Shown here piece by piece: positions 18,116 to 26,699 of a stretch of 64,000 nt of DNA. The position numbers and the translations under genes are program-made. Each line of letters opens with the position of its first letter. Positions within the stretch are counted from its first letter, which is position 1. Origin of the DNA: CANMXU01 sp052030545 (GTDB lineage: Bacteria; Pseudomonadota; Gammaproteobacteria; Enterobacterales; Alteromonadaceae); contig NZ_JBPDIH010000005.1 of the NCBI RefSeq assembly GCF_052030545.1, forward strand, positions 124,001 to 188,000, given 5' to 3'. The notes beneath the pieces are model-generated. The model was given only the letters and a program-made list of their open reading frames with translations. It was not told the DNA's origin and made no database searches.

Positions 18116-19174
18116 CTATTGGCTAACATTATTGACACGCTCGGTTAATAATTGACCATCTGCTGACATCAGTATTGCAACCCATTTCGTTCCCTCAATA
18201 TGAGAAAATACGATAGCTGTAGCTACCATCAATGGTATGGCTAGAAACATGCCTATAAGTCCCCAAATAAATCCCCAAAAGCTCAATGAGATTAAGATCA
18301 TAAACGCACTTAAGTTTAAACTTTTTCCCATTACTGCTGGCTCTACTACATTGCCCATAATAAATTGAATGACGAGCAAACTACCTATAATCACCATAAT
18401 GTACGGTAGACTATCAAATTGAAGACTGATAATTATGCTTGGAAAAATAACGGCCAGTGCAGAGCCTATATTAGGAATAAAGTTTAATAAAAAGGTACTT
18501 ATTGCCCAAAGTTCTGCAAAATCAACTTGAAATAAAATAAGCACAAAATAACAAAGTAGTGAGGTCAATGCGCTGACAAAACTTTTCAACCTGATGTAGC
18601 GTTTGATCATAGCAATAGTATTTTTAAAAACAGATTGAATCACAGAAAACCGATCAGATAGTTGCTCAAGCGCTTTAACTTTGACACTGGCGTTACTTTG
18701 TTCAACAAACATAAAGCCAACATAAATAACAACTAAAAATATGCTTGAAAGAAAACTTTGTGTGGAATCAGCAATAAACGTTAATAAATCGGTTAAGTTC
18801 AAATTTTCATATAATTGAGTTAATAGATTATCAACTTTCAAACCGCTAAGTTGCGCTAAATGGTGAACGATTTTTTCAGTTTTCTCTTGATAAAATGGTG
18901 CAGCTGAAATTAAATTTTCTGTCTGTGTAACAATAACTTGGTAAATAAATAGCATTAAAATAGAAAAGATAATAATAACCGAAGTAGAAATCAGCCACTT
19001 AGGTATTTTTCTCTCTAAAATCTTTAGGCCTTTAAGTTTTGAAGCAACTGAATCTATGAGCATCCAAATTAAAAAAGCCAATACAATCGGAACAAATAGC
19101 GATTTGGCCAACATAAGAACGGCGACAATTCCTAAGCATGCAAATAAGCCTATAGTGAATTTCTCAATGTTCAT
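18116..19174 (-). CDS. AI-2E-family permease (PerM/TqsA-like)
   Basis: 352 residues with about seven to eight membrane helices and the family features: N-terminal hydrophobic pair (ACLGIVAVLMLAKSLFVPIVLAFLIW), a soluble periplasmic region (about 85-145) and the C-terminal pattern FIPNIGSALAVIFPSI and GFIWGLIGMFLAIPLM. Members export signals or ions; substrates vary and are mostly unknown. Its ATG overlaps the stop of 19174-19686 (TAATG), so translation is coupled. The backbone perM at 53050-54117 is a distant paralogue. Confidence 0.85.
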   Translation of the reverse strand: MNIEKFTIGLFACLGIVAVLMLAKSLFVPIVLAFLIWMLIDSVASKLKGLKILERKIPKWLISTSVIIIFSILMLFIYQVIVTQTENLISAAPFYQEKTEKIVHHLAQLSGLKVDNLLTQLYENLNLTDLLTFIADSTQSFLSSIFLVVIYVGFMFVEQSNASVKVKALEQLSDRFSVIQSVFKNTIAMIKRYIRLKSFVSALTSLLCYFVLILFQVDFAELWAISTFLLNFIPNIGSALAVIFPSIIISLQFDSLPYIMVIIGSLLVIQFIMGNVVEPAVMGKSLNLSAFMILISLSFWGFIWGLIGMFLAIPLMVATAIVFSHIEGTKWVAILMSADGQLLTERVNNVSQ

Positions 19175-19686
19175 TATGAGTCCTCTGACTGCTTTTTATC
19201 TAACTTTTTATCTGACTTATTATCAATGACACCAGAAGCAAGTTTTATAATAGGTATCAGCGCTGTTAAACCGCCTTCGCTGAACATTTTAATATCTTTA
19301 CTGAAGCTTTGAACTTTTTCTATGCTCTGTTTTATATCAACAACATTTGCTTCAACGTTCCTTTTTAAATCCGCGATTAATGCTTCTCTAATTTCATTTG
19401 CAGCACCTTCTGGAGCTGATTGTTTACGATTTGTTAAAAGTAAACCTAGCGGTATTAACGCAAGCAAGGCATTTAACGCTGCAATGGTCCAAGCACTTTT
19501 TGCATATAGGGGAAAGTCACTAATATGGCAAAAAAGTGCCACATTAATTGCGAGTATAATCAACATAAAAAAGGCGACCGTTATTGCAGTTAAAAAGGCC
19601 TGTTTTTTTTGTTGCTGGTACTTATCGCTCAACATGCCCTTTTCTAAGGTGATCAACATTTGCAATTTATCTATTTGATTATTCAT
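19174..19686 (-). CDS. Small membrane protein, partner of the permease
   Basis: 170 residues: helical N-terminus, two membrane segments (about 28-52 and 63-83), then a long charged helical tail ending KSDKKLDKKQSEDS. The layout resembles holin-superfamily or YqjE-type small membrane proteins, but I do not claim either. It is translationally coupled to the AI-2E permease and headed by an NNACACA promoter with the best -10 of the set (TATACT). Joint regulation suggests that the pair forms a complex. Confidence 0.7.
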   Translation of the reverse strand: MNNQIDKLQMLITLEKGMLSDKYQQQKKQAFLTAITVAFFMLIILAINVALFCHISDFPLYAKSAWTIAALNALLALIPLGLLLTNRKQSAPEGAANEIREALIADLKRNVEANVVDIKQSIEKVQSFSKDIKMFSEGGLTALIPIIKLASGVIDNKSDKKLDKKQSEDS

Positions 19687-19723
19687 AACGATCCATTTAG
19701 TTGTTATCGGTTAGTGTGATAGA

Positions 19724-19778
19724 AGTATAGTTCTAACAATGATTAATTAATGTGTTATAAAAAAACAACAATGTGTGA
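19724..19778 (-). promoter_or_regulatory. NNACACA promoter of the permease pair
   Basis: On the reverse strand TCACACA and TAACACA lie 21 bp apart (plus-strand 19772-19778 and 19751-19757), with TATACT at 19724-19729 beginning 22 nt after the inner box. A further TCACAC at 19714-19719 lies downstream, out of phase. Confidence 0.75.
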
Positions 19779-19890
19779 TACCACTAAAGCATTGAAACTA
19801 ATAATAAAGACTAATTTCCATGTACAGCAGTCAAGGCTTATTCATTCGCGAATACACCAATACACTCGGCTTGAAAAAGAAAGCTATCGA

Positions 19891-20586
19891 TTAAGTTATT
19901 GGCTCAAAGCCATAATGCTTGGCTTCTAAAAAGAGAGCGCCAAAATTTAGCACATGAATGCACTCTCGAGTTGAGTCAATGTATGTTAAGCGTTTGTATT
20001 TTTGAATTGTCTCATTCACTCTCGACCTAGAAACGATACATATATCGCCTATTTGTTTTTGCGATGCCTTTATACAAGGGTTTCCGTTCTGATCTAAGCT
20101 AGAGTACGTTGCAACTTCAGTTAAAGTATATAGAACCCTCAACGCACTATTACAGTTTTGATAAGATAAATGATTCGCCCACTTTTTGCTAAAGGCTTTA
20201 GTTATAGCAAAAAGCCATTGATAGATTTCGTGATTTTTTTTAGCTAATAACTCAACTTTTTGTTGTTCAAAAAAAACTATGTCCATTGCCTCGACTTCTT
20301 CAGCTTTGGCCATCGAGGTATCAAAGTCACCAATGCTAACGGCGCCAATCCAGTCATTTTTTCCGATGATCAGCCCGTAAGAACTATTAAATTCATAATT
20401 GAGCATAGATAAATAGCCAACCCCTTTTTTAACATAGGCTATGCCTTTAAACGTTGATGAATATGGTGGAATTCCTAACTGGCTTATATTGCTTGTAGTT
20501 GAAGCTATTGATAACAGCTGTTGCTTAGTTTCAATTGAAAGTTCACATGGCCAATTAATATCGTTGTGATGATGTAACATACGCAC
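19891..20586 (-). CDS. Crp/Fnr-family transcriptional regulator
   Basis: 231 residues. The N-terminal cyclic-nucleotide-binding fold (about 25-120) lacks the recognisable cAMP-contact residues and has no Fnr-type cysteine cluster. A dimerisation helix (about 125-150) and a C-terminal winged helix follow, with KASQKQIGDICIVSRSRVNET as the helix-turn-helix (about 168-190). The effector is unknown. It has its own NNACACA double site, so autoregulation is likely. It is the only typical promoter-binding activator in the island, which makes it the best local candidate for the shared site, although Crp-type proteins usually bind palindromes. Confidence 0.82.
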   Translation of the reverse strand: MRMLHHHNDINWPCELSIETKQQLLSIASTTSNISQLGIPPYSSTFKGIAYVKKGVGYLSMLNYEFNSSYGLIIGKNDWIGAVSIGDFDTSMAKAEEVEAMDIVFFEQQKVELLAKKNHEIYQWLFAITKAFSKKWANHLSYQNCNSALRVLYTLTEVATYSSLDQNGNPCIKASQKQIGDICIVSRSRVNETIQKYKRLTYIDSTRECIHVLNFGALFLEAKHYGFEPIT

Positions 20587-20620
20587 TTCCTCTTACACGG
20601 TACATTAAAGTTATAATGCG

Positions 20621-20675
20621 AGTGTATTAAAGTTACGCCAGTTAAGATGTGTGGAATGAGACAACCATTGTGTGA
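20621..20675 (-). promoter_or_regulatory. NNACACA promoter of the Crp/Fnr-type regulator
   Basis: On the reverse strand TCACACA and CCACACA lie 21 bp apart (plus-strand 20669-20675 and 20648-20654), with TACACT at 20621-20626 beginning 22 nt after the inner box. This suggests that the regulator gene is itself a member of the regulon. Confidence 0.72.
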
Positions 20676-20848
20676 TTAGATATTGCCTGCTTTGCAGCAT
20701 TAACTTAAAGATAGTTTTTTAGTTAGGATCGAATCATTTCATTGTGATTTTCTTAACACCAAGCGACAGAAATAGGCGTATTTCGATTAGCAAAGTGTCC
20801 TTAGGTATAATTTACCCACTTTTATTGTATCTAAGAAATGCCTTAGCA

Positions 20849-21871
20849 TTATTCTAGATATAACTCCCTACACTTTAATATTTCATCAAACGAAGCAAAG
20901 AAGGCATTCACAACGTCTGGGTCAAACTGCTTACCACTTTCCTCTTTAATTAAATTAGCTGCATCATCAACAGCCCACGCTTTCTTATAAGGGCGGCTAG
21001 AAGTTAACGCATCAAATACATCAGCTACCGCAACAATACGACCGATTAAAGGAATTTTATCTGCGCTTAAATTATTCGGGTAGCCGGTACCATCCCACTT
21101 TTCATGATGTGTCATGGCTATTGTCCATGCCCATTGTAATAATGGAGACTCACTTCCTTTTAAAATTTCTCCCCCAATATTTACATGGGTTTTCATAATG
21201 TCCCATTCATCTGGCTCAAACTTCCCAGGTTTAAGTAAAATATGATCTGGAATACCAATTTTTCCTATATCGTGCATAGGGGCTGCTTGTTGAAGTAACT
21301 CAGCATCTTGGTCAGAAAAGCCTAGTGTTAATGCAATAATTTTTGAATAAATACTCATTCGCTTAACATGCAAGCCTGTTTCATTGTCCTTATATTCAGC
21401 AGCCATACCAAGTCTATTGACTATGTCTAAACGAGATTTATCAAGTTCATGAGTTCTCTCACTCACTTCATGTGCCAAATGGCGTTTTTGATCGAATAAA
21501 TTAAGATGCAAACGAACACGCTTTTTTACCAATACCGACCGAACAGGTTTAGTTATGTAGTCAACAGCACCACAATCGAAACCGATAGCCTCGTCCTCAA
21601 CATCATTTTTTGCCGATACGAATATTACCGGAATATGTTTAGTTACAGGGTCCAGTTTTAATATTTTGCAGACTTGATAACCATCCATTCCTGGCATCAT
21701 AATATCTAACAAAATTAAGTCTGGCGGCGAGGTTTTCGCAATTTTAATTGCTGATTCACCGTCAATTGCCGCTTTTACACGATAATCATCTTTCAGTATT
21801 TTAGTTAAGATATTTACATTTTCGGGGAAATCATCAACAACTAATATTGTTTCTTTGCTATCTTTATTCAC
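20849..21871 (-). CDS. Response regulator with HD-GYP domain (RpfG-like)
   Basis: 340 residues: receiver domain (about 8-125; VVDDFPEN, LILLDIMMPGMDG, Lys in ITKPVR), a coiled linker, then HD-GYP (about 160-330) with HDIGK, HH and GTGYP motifs in order. HD-GYP enzymes degrade c-di-GMP. GTG start with GAGG upstream. It is the last gene of a three-gene operon (26566 to 20849) with gaps of 10 and 17 bp, so the two upstream kinases are probably its phosphodonors, giving kinase control over c-di-GMP breakdown. Confidence 0.9.
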   Translation of the reverse strand: MNKDSKETILVVDDFPENVNILTKILKDDYRVKAAIDGESAIKIAKTSPPDLILLDIMMPGMDGYQVCKILKLDPVTKHIPVIFVSAKNDVEDEAIGFDCGAVDYITKPVRSVLVKKRVRLHLNLFDQKRHLAHEVSERTHELDKSRLDIVNRLGMAAEYKDNETGLHVKRMSIYSKIIALTLGFSDQDAELLQQAAPMHDIGKIGIPDHILLKPGKFEPDEWDIMKTHVNIGGEILKGSESPLLQWAWTIAMTHHEKWDGTGYPNNLSADKIPLIGRIVAVADVFDALTSSRPYKKAWAVDDAANLIKEESGKQFDPDVVNAFFASFDEILKCRELYLE

Positions 21872-21881
21872 GTGGTATGCC

Positions 21882-24800
21882 TCATGTTTCTATACTACAA
21901 GTTAATACGTCAAATGCTTGTTCAAACTGATAAATTTCAGCAAATGCGTAACATTTTTGGATCGCTTTGGTGTACTTACTTTCTTTAGTTAACAATTTTT
22001 CAAGCTCATCTACCGCTTGTGTATCTCTATCTTGTAATAGGCGTGAAATAAACTTCAGAGATTCAATTACATCACTATCGTTGATGTATTCTTTACTGGG
22101 TTGCTCTTGCCAAACAACTTGTGCTAATAGATTAATAAGTTGCTTAAATTCCTTTTCTAACTTAGTTATTAAGCTACTTTCATATTGGCTATTTTGTTCA
22201 AAGGCGACTTCTAGCTCAATGCAATAGTTTGCTGCTTGTTCAAAGCCAATACTTTGATTAATTCCTTTGAAAGAGTGCAAAGCAATGGCTGCCTCACTAC
22301 TGTTCTCTCGAAGTGCCTTAAACATAACTTTAACTTGCTCAGGTTGTTGGGTGAAATATCGATAGAGCATTTTGACGATTAAGGCCTTATCATTATCTAA
22401 ACGAAACATGACACTATCTAAATTCAATAAGCTAATATTTTTTAAATAAGACCATTCTTGTAGTTCAATTTCTTCACTTTTCTCTACAGACTCTTCTTCA
22501 TGAATATCTTCTGCGGGCTGCAAAGCAAGCCAAGTTATTATCTTCTCCCTAACCTCATCAACATGGATAGGTTTAGTAATATGATCATTCATACCTGCTG
22601 CCAAAGATCTTTCTTTGTCACCTTCAAGTGCATGCGCAGTTAGTGCAATTACTGGTAAGTCTTTATAACAAGCTTGAGTACGAATCAACTTAGTGGCCTT
22701 GATCCCATCAATCACCGGCATCTGTATATCCATAAAAACGATATCATAGGCGTTAGTATTTTTACTCAGTAACTCAATTGCTTCTTTACCATGTTTGGCT
22801 AAGGTCACTTTTACGCCAAGTTTAGCAAATACCGCTACAGCTAACTCCTGGTTAGTTTCATTGTCTTCAACAAGTAAAACTGAAACATTGGTCAAGTCAT
22901 ATTGGCTGCTATTGTCAAAATATTTAGGTCTATCAAGGCTAAAATGTTGTGTTAGAAGCCCCTGAAGTGCATAAGCAAGTCGGTATCGAGTTATGGGCTT
23001 TGCTACAATATTATCAACATAATCACCCCAATCTTCTTGCTCAACACCTTTAATTTGATTGTGGTTAAGCATAGCGATTATCTTCGCTGCTGATTTGCAC
23101 TTAATCAGTGACAATAAGTTAATCAGCACAAAGTTATCATAATGGTTACTATCACAGTCCATCACCACCAAATCAAAGTTTTCTTTATCATTTGCCAACA
23201 AGTGCGCTACCTTAGCAGCGCTTGTCATCACAACGACATTCTCAACACCAAAAGATTTGATATAACGTGAAACTATAGAGGTATTAGTAGGTGAAGTATC
23301 CATAATCAGTACACGTTTTTTTTGACTTTCTAACAATTCAAAACAGGTTTGGGGGTAACTTTGCTTTTTGTTTAATGGGAGCTCAAACCAAAACGTGCTG
23401 CCTTCTCCCAAAGTAGATAATACGCCTATTTCGCCCCCCATTAAATTAACCAACTGTTTGCTAATAGCTAGTCCTAAACCTGTGCCTCCAAACTGACGGG
23501 TCGATGAGGTATCCATTTGTTCAAACGAGTTAAATAACCTATTAAGGTCGGTTTGTGCAATGCCAATACCTGTGTCAGACACTTCAAATAAAATAGAAAC
23601 GTTTTCTTTACTCTGTACAGAAATTGAAATGGTTAATGTTATTGTTCCTGTCTCTGTGAACTTAACCGCATTATTAAGCAAATTATGCAACACTTGCGTA
23701 ACTCTAAATTGATCACCTAAAACAAAGGAAGGTAAATTAGTATCGTAATGACACAACAACTCAAGCTGCTTACTTTCAACATTATCAATACTACTTTGGA
23801 TAACCTTTTCAATCACATCCGTTTCTAAGTTGAACTCTGCTTTATTGATTTTTAAATTCCTAGCGTCGAGCTTTGAAAGGTCTAAAACATCATTAATGAT
23901 CTGAAGTAACTCATTCGCTGAGCTATCAACTTTATTCAGGTAATCCTTTAAAAGGTCATCGGAAGAGAGTTCTTTGGCTAAATTAGAAAAGCCCAAAATG
24001 GCGTTCATTGGGGTTCGTATTTCATGACTCATATTGGCTAAAAAGTGACTTTTGCTTTGTTGTGCAAAGCTAGCATGTAATTTAGCATTTAATAGCGCGT
24101 TCTCATTTTCTAAGCGCGCCGTAATATCTCTAATCGACAGTAAATAAATGTCATTGTCTTGAAAATTTATCGTGCTGATTTTAATTTCAACGGGGAGTTC
24201 TTTGCCAACTTTGGTATTTAACATTTGTTGGTCATTGTCCTCGTGTTCATCAAACTCACTTCCATTTTCTAACACGACTTTCTCTGAAGAACCTAAGACA
24301 AAATTAACTTTGGGGATCAGGTGATAAATTGATTTTTCTCTTAACTCACTTTCTTGGTACCCCGATACTTTTTTTGCTTGGTTGTTCATCCTTACAATCT
24401 TCATTTGGCTATTTATCACCACAAGAATGTCGGGTGCTTCATCTATCAATTTTTGAAACTCAACCATGGCACTTTCAAGTTTTTCTTCCTTTTTTTTCAT
24501 TACTGATAGGTCAGTAAATATGCCCACTAATTGAGGTTTATTCTTCTTACTAATGATGTTGCGTTTATATATGCCACTGCGTTGACGACCATCTGCGCCT
24601 TTAATCGTAATGTGAGTTTCTAGCTCACCACTTTGAGTTAATAGAAGTGCATCTGCTGCTATAATTTCATCTAATAGACTCGGCTCAACTACGAGGCCAA
24701 AGTCTTTATGCTTAATTAATTCATCACTGTTGATTGTTATATTCGTTAATTCTTTAAACGCTTGATTGCAATAAATTAACTCTAAATTCTTATTCAGAAT

Positions 24801-24947
24801 GAACAAAGGCTGAGGTAATACGCTAAAAACCCGATCAACATATTTTCGGCTATCACTTAATTTATTTTTTACCGTAAATATCAAAAATAAAATTAACAAA
24901 ATGATGAAGGTCATTAATAAACAACCCCATAATATTAGCTCATTCAA
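21882..24947 (-). CDS. PAS-containing hybrid sensor kinase with Hpt
   Basis: 1021 residues: one N-terminal membrane helix (about 5-24), two PAS domains (about 40-150 and 165-280), HisKA (NMSHEIRTPMNAI, about 310), ATPase domain (NLLNNAVKF, DTGIGI, GGTGLGL), a divergent receiver (VVMDCDSNH), a canonical receiver (LVEDNE, FMDIQMPVIDG) and an Hpt domain (LHSFKGI). A multistep phosphorelay is expected. The TTG start at 24947 is weakly supported. It is the middle gene of the operon with the HD-GYP regulator and the double-receiver kinase. Confidence 0.87.
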   Translation of the reverse strand: MNELILWGCLLMTFIILLILFLIFTVKNKLSDSRKYVDRVFSVLPQPLFILNKNLELIYCNQAFKELTNITINSDELIKHKDFGLVVEPSLLDEIIAADALLLTQSGELETHITIKGADGRQRSGIYKRNIISKKNKPQLVGIFTDLSVMKKKEEKLESAMVEFQKLIDEAPDILVVINSQMKIVRMNNQAKKVSGYQESELREKSIYHLIPKVNFVLGSSEKVVLENGSEFDEHEDNDQQMLNTKVGKELPVEIKISTINFQDNDIYLLSIRDITARLENENALLNAKLHASFAQQSKSHFLANMSHEIRTPMNAILGFSNLAKELSSDDLLKDYLNKVDSSANELLQIINDVLDLSKLDARNLKINKAEFNLETDVIEKVIQSSIDNVESKQLELLCHYDTNLPSFVLGDQFRVTQVLHNLLNNAVKFTETGTITLTISISVQSKENVSILFEVSDTGIGIAQTDLNRLFNSFEQMDTSSTRQFGGTGLGLAISKQLVNLMGGEIGVLSTLGEGSTFWFELPLNKKQSYPQTCFELLESQKKRVLIMDTSPTNTSIVSRYIKSFGVENVVVMTSAAKVAHLLANDKENFDLVVMDCDSNHYDNFVLINLLSLIKCKSAAKIIAMLNHNQIKGVEQEDWGDYVDNIVAKPITRYRLAYALQGLLTQHFSLDRPKYFDNSSQYDLTNVSVLLVEDNETNQELAVAVFAKLGVKVTLAKHGKEAIELLSKNTNAYDIVFMDIQMPVIDGIKATKLIRTQACYKDLPVIALTAHALEGDKERSLAAGMNDHITKPIHVDEVREKIITWLALQPAEDIHEEESVEKSEEIELQEWSYLKNISLLNLDSVMFRLDNDKALIVKMLYRYFTQQPEQVKVMFKALRENSSEAAIALHSFKGINQSIGFEQAANYCIELEVAFEQNSQYESSLITKLEKEFKQLINLLAQVVWQEQPSKEYINDSDVIESLKFISRLLQDRDTQAVDELEKLLTKESKYTKAIQKCYAFAEIYQFEQAFDVLTCSIET

Positions 24948-24964
24948 AATAAAGTCCTTTATCC

Positions 24965-26566
24965 TTACAGCGATGCTGCGGAGCTGCGATTACCGCTATT
25001 TAATTTAACGTGTAAACGAGTTTCTTCTTCATTGGTCTCTAATAAAAGACTACCGCCTAAAGCTTCGGTAATGAGTTTAGCGGAGTATGTTCCCAAGCCA
25101 GTACCGTTGACTTTACCTTTAGTGACATACTTATCAAAAAATCGATTAATTATCGCCTCATCAACCCCGCCAAGGTTATAAAAGGTGACAACCTGTTGAG
25201 CGCCTTCTTCTTTATGAAATATCTTTAATTGACTTCCTCTTGGAGCGGCTTCAATTGCATTTAATAAAAGATTACTTAACATGGTATAAAGCAAAACCTC
25301 ATCCCCTTGAACAAAGCAATGAGTCGGTACGTAATTATCAAGATTTAAGCTTTTATCTTTTATCTCTTTTGAAAGGGTGCCCGCTATATTTTTAACCACT
25401 TTACTTAGGCTAACATTCGATAAATTTGGTTTAAAACTTTTATCTTCAATTTTAACCATGCTGCTTAATGACTCTATTAAGCGCTCAATTGTCGTTCGAG
25501 CTTTCTCTAAAACAATCCCCTCTTGAACCGCTTGAGTATTTGTAATGCTTTTTTGCATTAAACGATAAGAAATATCATGAAGGTTATTTAATGGTATTTT
25601 AATATGGTCAAATAAAATCCTTTCTAAATCAGCCTTTAATGCGAAGTTATCAATATAGGTTTCAATTTGACTTTGCATTATTTTTTGATATTCAATATGT
25701 TTTTTTTGATTACTCACACGGGCAAGTAAAATTTGATTGTTAATCGGCTTGGTAACATAATCTACAGCCCCCATAGATAACCCTTTTACAATATCTTCTT
25801 CATCAGCTTTCGCTGTAACAAAAATTACCGGGATCTCTGCGGTACGTGGTTGTTGCTTAAGTTGATTATAGACTTGGTAACCATCCATACCAGGCATCAT
25901 GATGTCGAGTAAAATTAAATCTGGCGGAAATTCGTTGCATATTTGAAGGGCTGCTTTTCCATCTGTTGCAAATTTAACTCTACCTAACGTTTTTATCGCT
26001 TTGGTCGCGATAATAATATTATCGGGGTTATCATCAACTACTAAAATGGTAAAACAAGATTCTGCAATTTCAGGCGATCTTTGTGAAAATGAGCTGATAT
26101 TTAATGGTTGATCTTTTGTCTCTATTTTATGAGAAAATTGCTCTTCAAACCGCGTATTTAGTGGGTTTTTAAAAGCCTTATTTAAATGTTTTTGAAATGA
26201 TGCAAAGCTCAGTGGTTTAGCAATATATTCAGAAACTCCAGCTTTTAAAGCCTTTATAACACTCAATTGCTCTACAAGCGAAGTACAAAAAATAAAAGGA
26301 ATGACTTCCGTTTCTTCTCTTTGGCGGCACCACTGCAAAAGCTCAATAGCATCTGAACCATTAACATCTCTTTCAGAAATAATCACATCGGGTGTAGTTT
26401 GGCTTAATATGCGCTGTGCTTCGCTGATCTTCATTGATTGGTGAATTGGATGAAAGCCCATTTCTCGCAACATTTTAACTATTGCCGAACGCATAATATC
26501 AGCAGGCTCAACAATTAATGCCGACTTTCCTTCGTGACTATTCTTCACTATATCTTCTGAAAACAT
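24965..26566 (-). CDS. Double-receiver histidine kinase, first receiver degenerate
   Basis: 533 residues: an N-terminal receiver-like domain (about 12-130), a canonical receiver (about 172-290; ILVVDDNPDN, LILLDIMMPGMDG) and a C-terminal kinase region (about 310-525; FDHIKIPLNNL, NLLLNAIEAA, GTGLGTYSAK). In the first domain the acidic pocket reads LIVEP and the phosphoacceptor position reads I-S-E-R, Glu in place of Asp, so it is probably a pseudoreceiver for protein contact. No membrane segment. It is the first gene of the operon leading to the HD-GYP regulator, so it may act as the cytoplasmic hub. Confidence 0.83.
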   Translation of the reverse strand: MFSEDIVKNSHEGKSALIVEPADIMRSAIVKMLREMGFHPIHQSMKISEAQRILSQTTPDVIISERDVNGSDAIELLQWCRQREETEVIPFIFCTSLVEQLSVIKALKAGVSEYIAKPLSFASFQKHLNKAFKNPLNTRFEEQFSHKIETKDQPLNISSFSQRSPEIAESCFTILVVDDNPDNIIIATKAIKTLGRVKFATDGKAALQICNEFPPDLILLDIMMPGMDGYQVYNQLKQQPRTAEIPVIFVTAKADEEDIVKGLSMGAVDYVTKPINNQILLARVSNQKKHIEYQKIMQSQIETYIDNFALKADLERILFDHIKIPLNNLHDISYRLMQKSITNTQAVQEGIVLEKARTTIERLIESLSSMVKIEDKSFKPNLSNVSLSKVVKNIAGTLSKEIKDKSLNLDNYVPTHCFVQGDEVLLYTMLSNLLLNAIEAAPRGSQLKIFHKEEGAQQVVTFYNLGGVDEAIINRFFDKYVTKGKVNGTGLGTYSAKLITEALGGSLLLETNEEETRLHVKLNSGNRSSAASL

Positions 26567-26699
26567 GAGCTACTCCAATTAACCCTAACGTTGATCATTT
26601 TTAAAAATTAACACCTAAGTTAACAATAAGCGCGTAGGCTAAAACCAAACTAAACGACTAAATACAGACAAGTATTGTTAATAATAAATACTAGTCGCA

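Noticed and set aside
18116..19686. Phage lysis cassette (holin plus permease)
   Set aside because: The small membrane protein is holin-like only in topology; no endolysin or other phage gene is present, and its partner is an AI-2E-type permease.
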